DNA of 64,000 nucleotides from Flavobacterium fluviale. GTDB lineage: Bacteria; Bacteroidota; Bacteroidia; Flavobacteriales; Flavobacteriaceae. Position 1 is the stretch's first letter. Each line of letters begins with the position of its first letter. The translations under genes and the position numbers were made by a program. Positions 36,870 through 43,993 of this stretch are shown piece by piece. The notes below the pieces were generated by a model that saw nothing but the letters and a program-made list of their open reading frames with translations, had not been told where the DNA came from and made no database searches. The stretch covers positions 2,728,001-2,792,000 of the forward strand of contig NZ_CP030261.1 of NCBI RefSeq assembly GCF_003312915.1, given 5' to 3'.

Positions 36870-37517
36870 TTACTCCTCTTGTCCCCAAGTCGATGGACTT
36901 TCGTTCCATTCCAGCAGAGTCGATTGCTGATCTTCGGTGATATATTGTTTTTGAACCGCCAAGTCTAATAAATTTTCGTAGTTGCTCAAAGTGAATAAAT
37001 CAATATTAGCTTCTTTAAAATTTTCTTCAGCAACGCCAAAACCGTATGTAAAAATTGCGGCCATGCCTTTAATGTTCGCACCTTCGCTTCTTAAAGCTTC
37101 CACAGCCATCAAACTGCTTTTTCCAGTACTAATTAAATCTTCGACAACCACAACATTTTGTCCTTTTTGTAAAAAACCTTCAACTTGGTTTTGTCTTCCG
37201 TGTTTTTTAGGTTCCGGACGCACGTAAACGAATGGAAGTCCTAAACTTTCGGCAACCAAAATTCCAACTCCAATGGCTCCAGTGGCAACACCAGCGATCA
37301 CATCGGGTTTTCCAAATTGTTTTTCGATGTTCTTAGCAAACTCATCACGAACATAGTTTCTGATGCTCGGAAATGAAAGAATTAACCTATTATCGCAATA
37401 AATAGGAGATTTCCAACCAGAAGCCCATGTAAAAGGATTTTCGGGATTCAATTTAATTGCATTTATTTGCAAAAGCAATTCGGCTGTTTTTTCGGCAGTA
37501 TCTTTATTAAAAATCAT
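36870..37517 (-). CDS. pyrE: Orotate phosphoribosyltransferase
   Basis: The enzyme joins orotate to PRPP to give orotidine monophosphate in pyrimidine synthesis. The 215-residue protein has the substrate loop segments FTWASGWKSPIYCDNR, VATGAIGVGILVAE, the flexible loop YVRPEPKKHGRQNQVEG, and the PRPP motif VVVVEDLISTGKSS (residues 122-135). The frame is open 40 codons further upstream to 37637, but that extension reads antisense through the NUDIX gene and does not resemble the family; MIFNKDTAEKTAELL at 37517 is the normal PyrE start. The start codon is only 7 bp from that of the divergent NUDIX gene, and the -7 box leaves almost no leader. Confidence 0.95.
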   Translation of the reverse strand: MIFNKDTAEKTAELLLQINAIKLNPENPFTWASGWKSPIYCDNRLILSFPSIRNYVRDEFAKNIEKQFGKPDVIAGVATGAIGVGILVAESLGLPFVYVRPEPKKHGRQNQVEGFLQKGQNVVVVEDLISTGKSSLMAVEALRSEGANIKGMAAIFTYGFGVAEENFKEANIDLFTLSNYENLLDLAVQKQYITEDQQSTLLEWNESPSTWGQEE

Positions 37518-37521
37518 AGTA

Positions 37522-37551
37522 CAAATGTATAAAGTTTTTGTAAACGACAAA
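37522..37551 (-). promoter_or_regulatory. pyrE promoter inside the NUDIX coding region: TTTG-N18-TACATTTG
   Basis: On the minus strand TTTG (37548-37551) and TACATTTG (37522-37529) are 18 bp apart and match the consensus. The -7 box ends 4 bp before the pyrE ATG, so transcription should start at or within a base or two of the start codon (leaderless mRNA). The box covers the NUDIX start codon. Confidence 0.65.
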
Positions 37552-38178
37552 CCACTTTTTTTGACAAATGAAATCTCGAAAGAAACAGATTTCCAATTGT
37601 TCTTGTTGGAGAGCATTGATATCGAACAGCTTATCATAAAAATTTTTCAAAATAAAATTCAAAAAGCTATTTTATATCATCCCGACGAAAGTGAAATAAT
37701 GAAAACCCTTAAAGCCAAAATTCCAGTAAATAAAGCCGGCGGAGGCTTTGTGTACAACAAGAAAGGCGAGGTTTTATTCATCTTTAGAAACGGAAAATGG
37801 GATTTGCCAAAGGGCGGAATCGAGAAAGGAGAGGACATTGAAGACACTGCAATGCGCGAAGTCGAAGAAGAAACAGGTGTAGGCAAACTTAGAATTACAA
37901 ATAAATTACAGAAAACCTATCATATTTTCAAACGTAACGGAAAATACAAACTTAAAATCACGCATTGGTTCGAAATGCAGTCCGATTTTGAGGGAACACC
38001 AAAAGGCCAAATCGAAGAAGGAATAGAAAAAGTAGCGTGGTTAAACCCAGAACAAATCAAAGAAGCTCTTAAAAACTCCTACGAAAACATCAAATTGTTG
38101 TTTGAAGAAGAGGAAGTTCCAGTAGAAAAAATTGCACCGCCTGTTCCATATCGATCAGGACCAAATTCAGATATTTAA
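37525..38178 (+). CDS. NUDIX hydrolase
   Basis: The 217-residue protein has an N-terminal segment of about 65 residues (MYKVFVNDKPLFLTNEI) followed by a NUDIX domain. The Nudix box is complete (residues 97-119, GGIEKGEDIEDTAMREVEEE then TGV) and the preceding strand reads FRNGKWDLPKG. NUDIX enzymes hydrolyse nucleoside diphosphates linked to another moiety; the substrate is unknown. The protein ends in a Pro-rich tail (EKIAPPVPYRSGPNSDI). It is divergent from pyrE with start codons 7 bp apart, so expression of the two is likely interdependent. A GC-rich repeat follows the stop. Confidence 0.92.
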   Translation: MYKVFVNDKPLFLTNEISKETDFQLFLLESIDIEQLIIKIFQNKIQKAILYHPDESEIMKTLKAKIPVNKAGGGFVYNKKGEVLFIFRNGKWDLPKGGIEKGEDIEDTAMREVEEETGVGKLRITNKLQKTYHIFKRNGKYKLKITHWFEMQSDFEGTPKGQIEEGIEKVAWLNPEQIKEALKNSYENIKLLFEEEEVPVEKIAPPVPYRSGPNSDI

Positions 38179-38182
38179 AATT

Positions 38183-38310
38183 GGGGCGTGCCACCATCCC
38201 GATAAGAGGGCAAATATAGCATGCGCTTATACGCCCTCTTATCGGGATGCTGTCGGGCTATCCGTGCTGCTTCGGCAGCTGCCTTCTATCCCTCACGCGA
38301 CAATCGGCTT
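38183..38310. repeat. GC-rich structured intergenic element
   Basis: GGGGCGTGCCAC is followed by a perfect 17-bp inverted repeat (CATCCCGATAAGAGGGC at 38195-38211, complement at 38233-38249), then TCGGGCTATCCGTGCTGC, CTTCTATCCCTCACGCG and a T/A-rich end. It is clearly more GC-rich than its surroundings. I recall related GGGCGT...TCGGGCT...CTATCCCT elements in other flavobacteria. There is no convincing reading frame. Confidence 0.7.
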
Positions 38311-38356
38311 TAAAAGACCTTTTCTGTTACTTTTGGGTATTCAATTTTTTTTTACT

Positions 38357-38524
38357 CATTCCGTAGGAATGTTTCATCGGTAGTACAAAATACGAATAAC
38401 AGTTAGACGTTCCATCGGAACGTTTGATTAATTAGGTAATAGTGTCTATAACAGGTGTCCTTACAGGACACAATGCATAACGACACGGTTTTTTTCTACC
38501 AATGAGATATTCCTAAAGGAATAT
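38357..38524. repeat. Array of four small hairpins with about 50-bp period
   Basis: Four palindromes of the form NNTCC-N3-5-GGANN start at 38357 (CATTCCGTAGGAATG), 38407 (ACGTTCCATCGGAACGT), 38455 (GTGTCCTTACAGGACAC) and 38507 (ATATTCCTAAAGGAATAT). Start-to-start distances are 50, 48 and 52 bp. Hairpin cores are alike but not identical. With the GC-rich element before it, this accounts for most of the 532 bp between the NUDIX and XRE genes. Confidence 0.75.
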
Positions 38525-38678
38525 TGTTTTTTTAGTGGCGTGAGCTTTTCGCATGCGACCTTTTTGATTTTGATAAGTTTAACGAGCGTATGCTCTTGTT
38601 AAGGAAGAATTAAACATTCAAAAAGTTTACACCCTCAAAAACTTAGAGACTTATTTTAATTTTATGTCTCAAAAATCG

Positions 38679-38686
38679 TACTTTTG
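38679..38686 (+). promoter_or_regulatory. -7 promoter box (TACTTTTG) for XRE gene
   Basis: TACTTTTG matches TAnnTTTG and lies 24 bp before the ATG at 38711. Transcription from it would begin inside the longer open frame, which supports the later start. No -33 TTG at the normal spacing. Confidence 0.5.
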
Positions 38687-38710
38687 TTTAATAAGCAATA
38701 CATTACAATT

Positions 38711-39130
38711 ATGAGCGCATTTACAAAACCAAGCCATATAGGAAGAAAAATTAGCCGAATTCGTGAACTTCGTGACATGAAGCAAGAAGCCTTAGCACAA
38801 GCTTTAGGAACGAGCCAGCAGACCATTTCTGCTTTAGAAAATAGCGAAGAGATTGATGATGAAAAGTTAAAACAAATTGCTAAAGCCTTAGGAGTAAGTC
38901 TTGAAGCACTGAAAAACTTTTCAGACGAAGCAGCAATTAATTTTTTTAATAATTTCTATGATAATAGTGGAAGTCATGGCACTAATTTCGGAACCAATAA
39001 TGTATGTAATTTCAATCCGCTTGATAAGCTAGTTGAAGCTTACGAAGAAAATAAAAAGCTTTACGAACGTTTGGTTCAAGCTGAAAAAGATAAAGTTGAG
39101 TATTTAGAAAAAATATTGAAGGATAAATAG
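38711..39130 (+). CDS. XRE-family helix-turn-helix regulator
   Basis: The 139-residue protein carries an N-terminal Cro/C1-type HTH: GRKISRIRELRDMKQEALA, then LGTSQQTISALENSEEID and the closing LKQIAKALGVSLEALKNF. The central region is Asn/Gly-rich (NFFNNFYDNSGSHGTNFG), and the C-terminus is a charged coiled-coil helix (LVEAYEENKKLYERLVQAEKDK) suitable for dimerisation. It is a DNA-binding regulator; its targets are unknown. The frame is open nine codons upstream (MFNKQYITI), but the -7 box and the usual start MSAFTKPSHIG favour 38711. It converges on the HEPN/DUF262 cassette over a shared terminator, so co-regulation is possible but not shown. Confidence 0.85.
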   Translation: MSAFTKPSHIGRKISRIRELRDMKQEALAQALGTSQQTISALENSEEIDDEKLKQIAKALGVSLEALKNFSDEAAINFFNNFYDNSGSHGTNFGTNNVCNFNPLDKLVEAYEENKKLYERLVQAEKDKVEYLEKILKDK

Positions 39131-39149
39131 TTATTCTTTTCACAATATA

Positions 39150-39187
39150 AAAAGCCTAATAAATTTTAATGTTTATTAGGCTTTTTT
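39150..39187. terminator. bidirectional intrinsic terminator
   Basis: A 14-bp stem (AAAAGCCTAATAAA and its complement) with a short loop lies between the XRE gene (+) and the HEPN-like gene (-) and is followed by a T run on the plus strand. Confidence 0.85.
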
Positions 39188-39252
39188 GTTTTTTCGGAGT
39201 ATATTTTATATCATGAAAGGTCTTCGATAATTCTTGATTTCAATATATAAAA

Positions 39253-40626
39253 TCAAATGTTATATAATAATAAATGATTTTTCTCAAACCAAACTAAATC
39301 ATTTTTATTAATTATAAGATGAAAAATAATTCTTTCTAAGTTTGGAATAAAGAAATTTTCTAAAAGAAATTTGGCTCCTTCTGGAAGGTTTGTGCTTTCA
39401 AAGTGATTTTCAGAATCTTTATTATGAACAATAGCATTTCTTATTTTATAAACAATGTTTGCAAACATTGCTGCGTCTAAATTAGTTTTTAATCTATCAA
39501 ATTTATATGAATTAGTATTTAGTGCCAGATCTCTTAGTAAATTGTTAATAGCAGGGATTTTAGTGTTGTCAATAACTTCTAAATTATTCCATTCATTTCT
39601 CAATAAACTTAAAAAATTATTTCCATCATAATCAAGAATAAAAACGTCATAGAAAAAATCTTGAATGCAAATAATTTCTTTAGTAGTGAATTTTTCATAC
39701 AAAATTTGAAAATCTCTTATGTGAAATGGGCTTCCGTTTTTTTCTCTTTCCAATTTACAAATTCTATGTTTATACATAAAATTTTCAATCACATGATAAA
39801 GTTTTAAAAATTTATCTAGTATATAAATTTGATTATTATATTCATTAAGCACATTTGCTATGCTCTCAAATTGAATGTATTTTTCATTAAAATTAAAATT
39901 CTTTTTATTAGGCATTTGAGGTTTTAATTCATATTTTTCTAATGACTTTATATGTTTACCATTTAGTAATACCTGTAATTTTAATATCGGCTTTAAATCT
40001 TTAGATTGGGGAGGATTATCCGAATTTAATAGTACTACTTGATTAGCTATAATGCAATTATCTTTATTAATTAGATTTATCCAAATTAATAAGAGATCAA
40101 CATGTCCTGAATGTATATCATCATCAATAAAAGAAGTGAAATTTGTATTTAATGAATAAATCACTAAGCTTTTCTTTATTTCAGCAATTTCATAATGTAT
40201 GAAATTGCTTTCTATGATATTTTCTTCAAGGTCAATAATATCGTAATTTTGAATATCTAAAACTTGATTAAGATCAATATCACTTTCTTTTACTAAATTA
40301 ATTTTTTCAGCTAATATTATCCAATATTTTATATAATCGAATATATTAAATTCAAAATCACTGAAAATGGATAAAAAATTATCATATTTTTCTAAGAATT
40401 CTTGTATAGGAACTAAGTTTTCAATTAATTCATTTTTAGAGCTATAAGTCTCTTCGATTTCAGAAATTATATCTTGCAAATTTGTTGAAAATTCAGCCAG
40501 CTTTGTCACTCTTGTCTCACTAGCAACAATTGATGCCTCATTGGATTGATAGTAAGAATCCAAACTTGATTCTATTAGTTTCAAATTAGTAAGTAAATTG
40601 CTGAAAAATAGATCTATTCTCTTCAT
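39253..40626 (-). CDS. HEPN-like protein, partner of DUF262/ParB-like gene
   Basis: I do not recognise the full 457-residue protein. It is mainly helical and very rich in Asn, Ile, Leu and Lys, in line with the low GC content of this cassette. Residues 385-405 (MFANIVYKIRNAIVHNKD) contain Arg396-Asn397-x3-His401, the RNxxxH motif of HEPN-domain ribonucleases and nucleotide-transfer toxins, in a predicted helix as expected. A further helix pair follows to the end. The N-terminal 140 residues look like a coiled, adaptor-type region. No membrane segment is seen. The start lies 2 bp after the stop of the DUF262-like gene, so the two form one operon. A toxin or defence role is inferred from this motif and the pairing. 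Confidence 0.6.
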   Translation of the reverse strand: MKRIDLFFSNLLTNLKLIESSLDSYYQSNEASIVASETRVTKLAEFSTNLQDIISEIEETYSSKNELIENLVPIQEFLEKYDNFLSIFSDFEFNIFDYIKYWIILAEKINLVKESDIDLNQVLDIQNYDIIDLEENIIESNFIHYEIAEIKKSLVIYSLNTNFTSFIDDDIHSGHVDLLLIWINLINKDNCIIANQVVLLNSDNPPQSKDLKPILKLQVLLNGKHIKSLEKYELKPQMPNKKNFNFNEKYIQFESIANVLNEYNNQIYILDKFLKLYHVIENFMYKHRICKLEREKNGSPFHIRDFQILYEKFTTKEIICIQDFFYDVFILDYDGNNFLSLLRNEWNNLEVIDNTKIPAINNLLRDLALNTNSYKFDRLKTNLDAAMFANIVYKIRNAIVHNKDSENHFESTNLPEGAKFLLENFFIPNLERIIFHLIINKNDLVWFEKNHLLLYNI

Positions 40627-40628
40627 AT

Positions 40629-41909
40629 CTAATTTATTGCAACATTAGTAAAATATAAAACCCAGTCAATAGGTTCGTTTGGAAATAGAGCTGGTTTATC
40701 AATTGATTTTAGGATATCTGTAAATACTCTAAATACAACTTTTCTATTCACTGAACCAAAATTAATCTTGCTTAAGTCTAAAATTTTACGTCCATTATCA
40801 TAATCGTTAAGATTTAAAATATAAGGATTTTTTTCTAAAAAGTTAATTACATTAGAAAAGATTTCTTTAGGATTTTCTATTTCATTATCTATTCGATAGC
40901 GCCCTAAAGCTGCAAATAAACCAACTAAAGAAGCTTCCCTACCAAACCATTTGATTTCACTTTTATAATGATTTACAAGAATTCTGTCAAAATCTAGAAG
41001 AAACTCTATAATATCATTTATAAAGTTGTAAGTTAACTCGTTTGATAAATCTTGAATTGAATAATCATTATCTTGAATCTTACTAATAAGGTTTGTGTTT
41101 GTTACAAGCGTTTTTCCTGTGTCAAAAGCAATTAAGGCAGCAATTATTTGAGAAAAATGAAATTGACCATATTCTCTATTTTTGCTAAAAGATGTTGAAT
41201 TCATGTCTTTTTCTCTTATAAGAATGAATTCGTTAAACTTGTCTTTATGTTTAAATTCTTCTAATAAATCATTAATGAACAATAATTCTAACTGATGTTT
41301 TAGTTTTACTGGTTTATGTCCAGCATTTAACAATAACATTTTTTCAACTTGTTTTTTTGAGTCTAAATTTGTCCATAATTCAAACCAAATAAAATTGTCA
41401 ATAAAAATTGATTCTAATTTCTTTATATTGGAATCATTATCAATATAATAATCTATTAATTTGGACAGAATTTTAAAATTTGATTTAATTAAAGATAATT
41501 CTTTTGAATATTTTTTTGATAATTGAAATTTTGAAAGACTTATAATTTCATTATTTAGATTCAATTTCTCCTTTAATAAGATATAAGTATCAAAAATTAT
41601 TTTTAGTCGGTGCGTTCTCTGTAAACCATCAATTATTTTATAATCATTACTATTGAAAATAATAGATTTACCATCCTCTTTGTAATTTTGTAAAACTATA
41701 ACTATTGAAGGGATATGATATTTATTTAATACTGTTTCAATAATTTTATCTAGATAGACATTAGAACTTACAACTTCCCTTTGTATGTCATATTCCCGAT
41801 AGTTATTAGGTAGATTATTTAAATATTCATATAAAGTAAATTTTGATAGAAAACACCTGCTTCCATCATCTGTTCTTGAGTCTAATACTTGAGCAATAAT
41901 TTCTGCCAT
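40629..41909 (-). CDS. DUF262/ParB-Srx-fold-like protein (DGLQR motif)
   Basis: The 426-residue protein has the N-terminal plan of DUF262/GmrSD-N and DGQHR proteins. YDIQREVVSSNVYLDKIIET (residues 40-59) is followed by a hydrophobic strand with two prolines (HIPSIVIVLQ) and then IIDGLQRTHRLKIIF (92-106), a variant of the catalytic DGQQR/DGQHR loop. Near residue 190 MLLLNAGHKPVKLKHQLEL matches the LNxGxxPL segment that often follows. The remainder is helical and unrecognised. Proteins of this fold act as nucleases or NTPases in restriction and DNA-modification systems. It is the first gene of the two-gene cassette and very AT-rich. The Leu in place of the usual Gln/Gln-His is a notable variation. 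Confidence 0.68.
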   Translation of the reverse strand: MAEIIAQVLDSRTDDGSRCFLSKFTLYEYLNNLPNNYREYDIQREVVSSNVYLDKIIETVLNKYHIPSIVIVLQNYKEDGKSIIFNSNDYKIIDGLQRTHRLKIIFDTYILLKEKLNLNNEIISLSKFQLSKKYSKELSLIKSNFKILSKLIDYYIDNDSNIKKLESIFIDNFIWFELWTNLDSKKQVEKMLLLNAGHKPVKLKHQLELLFINDLLEEFKHKDKFNEFILIREKDMNSTSFSKNREYGQFHFSQIIAALIAFDTGKTLVTNTNLISKIQDNDYSIQDLSNELTYNFINDIIEFLLDFDRILVNHYKSEIKWFGREASLVGLFAALGRYRIDNEIENPKEIFSNVINFLEKNPYILNLNDYDNGRKILDLSKINFGSVNRKVVFRVFTDILKSIDKPALFPNEPIDWVLYFTNVAIN

Positions 41910-42029
41910 TTGTAAAATAATTTTTGCTAATATATGGATATTTTATATTAATTTCTATTGTAATAAAAGTAGTGAAGATTTTGAATTGCAATTGTTAAAA
42001 GTAAAATTTTGTGTAATTTTGTAATAAAT

Positions 42030-43757
42030 CTACAAAACCCGATAAACAGGATACTGCATATGCGCCTTTTCATAATAAACAGAATGCTTGTAAATCCAAT
42101 CTAACTGCGCTTCTGCACTTTTAGCAAATTCGCGGTCGTTTTGTTTTTTAGCTTCTAATTCTGCTTTTAGAGCTGGGTTTTCTTTTAAGAGATTTGCCGC
42201 AGTATCTTCAAAAATATATTCAGAATAATGTTCTTTTTGCTGTAAAATAGGATCGAAGAAATTCCAGTTAAAAAACGAATCAACACCTTCTGGTTCAAAA
42301 GCTTCTAGAAGATATTTTACACCTTTTTGAGTTGTTGGAACGATGTAATCTCCTTTGGCGAAAGCCATTTTAACCATTTTAGAAGTTACGGTCGTGCTTC
42401 TGTGTAAATAATGCCCTTCGTAAGCAGACGGAACGGTTTTAAAATCGGCAATTCTGTAGCTTTCAACTTCTATAATTGTATCGTTTTTAATTTGTTTAAA
42501 CGAAATATTATTGTTTTTCAAAAGGTCAATAATATTCCAATAACCACGCGGAATGATATAAGCAGACGGGATAACAACATCTTTTACCGATTTGAATTCT
42601 TTGATATACGGAACATCTTTTTTGTATGGTTTGCTTCTGTCATAATACAAACGATTTCCGGTTGTAGCGTCGCTTTTTTTGTAACCCGCTTCATAACCTA
42701 AAAAAGAAAATGTGGTCGCTTTTGTACTGTCCAATTCCCATTTTAAAGTATAGGATTTTTTAGGCTGATATTGTTCTAAATTCTTTGCTCTTAAATCTTT
42801 TATCTTTTGATAATTCGCATCGGTAAAATCCAAAGTCGATTTCATGTACTCGTAGGTCATTTTAACACGTTCGGCATATTTTTTCAGCATGTGTGTTTCA
42901 ACTACAAAACCAATCGTATTAAATAGGGAAGTGTAACCCGTTGTGTATCGCGGACTATCTACAAACTGCCCAAAACCTTTGTCTGGAGTATCTTTAAACG
43001 AATCGACATAAGGCGTAGTTTCGATTTTCTTTTTCTGAAGATCTTTAACCAAAGCCGGCATCATTTCGTTATTCATAAAATCGCCCAAAACAGTTCCGAG
43101 TTTATTATGCTGTGTCATAATATAAGTCAGTTTGTATTGATAATCAGAGCCGTTACTTACGTGATTGTCAATGAAAACATCGGCATTTATCTTTTGAAAA
43201 ATCTCGACAAAACTCTTAGTGTTTCTTGTGTCAGATTTCATCATGTCACGATTCAAATCGTAGTTTCTTGCATTTCCTCTGAAACCATAAATTTCTGGTC
43301 CGTCTTGATTGGCTCGAGTTGTCGAATTTCGGTTTAAAGCACCACCAATATTATAAATCGGAATGGTCACTAAAACAGTATTTTTAGGCGCTTTCAGTTT
43401 GCCAATTGCCAAATCTCTGTAGAATTGCATGGTTGCATCGATTCCGTCAGGTTCTCCAGCGTGGATTCCGTTGTTGACAAATAAAACGGCTTTGGTTTTC
43501 TGTATTTTATCAAAATCAAATTCCTTGTCAGCATTGAAAGTAATCATATGCAGAGGTTCTCCAGAATCTGTCAATCCCATTTCTTTCATTTGAATCGTTG
43601 GAAAATCGGCAGCAAGCATTTTAAAGTAAGCGATAGTTTCTGGATAAGTTGCCGATTGATTTCCGTTTCCTTTCTCAAAAAACGTATCGTATTTTTTATT
43701 GTTTTGAGCGAAAAGGGTGATGGTGAAGAGTGAAAGGATAATGGTGAAAAATTTCAT
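42030..43757 (-). CDS. Secreted M14-family zinc carboxypeptidase
   Basis: The 575-residue protein has a signal peptide (MKFFTIILSLFTITLFAQ) and a peptidase M14 domain. Zinc ligands are His99 and Glu102 in NGIHAGEPDG and His199 in FIDNHVSNGSDY; the substrate-binding arginine lies in GNARNYDLNRD. The catalytic glutamate is probably in GFVVETHMLKKY. The last 150 residues leave the M14 core and may be an accessory domain. It is exported, so it likely trims peptides in the periplasm or outside the cell. It is a single-gene unit with a -7 box just upstream. Confidence 0.9.
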   Translation of the reverse strand: MKFFTIILSLFTITLFAQNNKKYDTFFEKGNGNQSATYPETIAYFKMLAADFPTIQMKEMGLTDSGEPLHMITFNADKEFDFDKIQKTKAVLFVNNGIHAGEPDGIDATMQFYRDLAIGKLKAPKNTVLVTIPIYNIGGALNRNSTTRANQDGPEIYGFRGNARNYDLNRDMMKSDTRNTKSFVEIFQKINADVFIDNHVSNGSDYQYKLTYIMTQHNKLGTVLGDFMNNEMMPALVKDLQKKKIETTPYVDSFKDTPDKGFGQFVDSPRYTTGYTSLFNTIGFVVETHMLKKYAERVKMTYEYMKSTLDFTDANYQKIKDLRAKNLEQYQPKKSYTLKWELDSTKATTFSFLGYEAGYKKSDATTGNRLYYDRSKPYKKDVPYIKEFKSVKDVVIPSAYIIPRGYWNIIDLLKNNNISFKQIKNDTIIEVESYRIADFKTVPSAYEGHYLHRSTTVTSKMVKMAFAKGDYIVPTTQKGVKYLLEAFEPEGVDSFFNWNFFDPILQQKEHYSEYIFEDTAANLLKENPALKAELEAKKQNDREFAKSAEAQLDWIYKHSVYYEKAHMQYPVYRVL

Positions 43758-43777
43758 AATTCTGATTTTTATGGAAT

Positions 43778-43785
43778 CAAATATA
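43778..43785 (-). promoter_or_regulatory. -7 promoter box (TATATTTG) for M14 peptidase
   Basis: TATATTTG on the minus strand matches TAnnTTTG and lies 20 bp before the start codon. A TTG occurs 13 bp further upstream, closer than usual. Confidence 0.45.
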
Positions 43786-43842
43786 TAGTTTTTTGGCTCA
43801 AGTTTAATTTTTCATTTTTAATATGCTTTGCTGTTATTTTTC

Positions 43843-43922
43843 TCTCGCAGATTTTGCAGATTTCGCGGATTTTTTATTTTGATATCTAGAATTAATCTGC
43901 TTGATCTGCAAAATCTGCGAGA
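43843..43922. repeat. TCTCGCAGATTTTGCAGAT inverted repeat
   Basis: A perfect 19-base arm at 43843-43861 is matched by its complement at 43904-43922, enclosing 42 bp. Further partial words (TTTCGCGGA, TCTGCGG) flank it. It is located between the divergent M14 and helicase genes. Confidence 0.8.
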
Positions 43923-43981
43923 AACAAATCTGCGGTTAAACATGAAACAAAGAAAACCTGAAACATGAAACAACTTTTAGT

Positions 43982-43989
43982 TACTTTTG
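43982..43989 (+). promoter_or_regulatory. -7 promoter box (TACTTTTG) 4 bp before the helicase ATG
   Basis: TACTTTTG matches TAnnTTTG. With only CAAA before the ATG, transcription should begin at the start codon (leaderless). No TTG at the -33 position. Confidence 0.5.
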
Positions 43990-43993
43990 CAAA

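Noticed and set aside
37518..37637. 40-residue N-terminal extension of PyrE
   Set aside because: It is antisense to the start of the NUDIX gene and does not resemble PyrE; the family start is the ATG at 37517.
38132..38383. Reading frame overlapping the end of the NUDIX gene
   Set aside because: It overlaps the NUDIX end out of frame and continues through the GC-rich palindromic element; no protein family is seen.
38357..38524. CRISPR array
   Set aside because: The spacing is regular but the repeats are different short palindromes of 15-18 bp and no cas gene is nearby.
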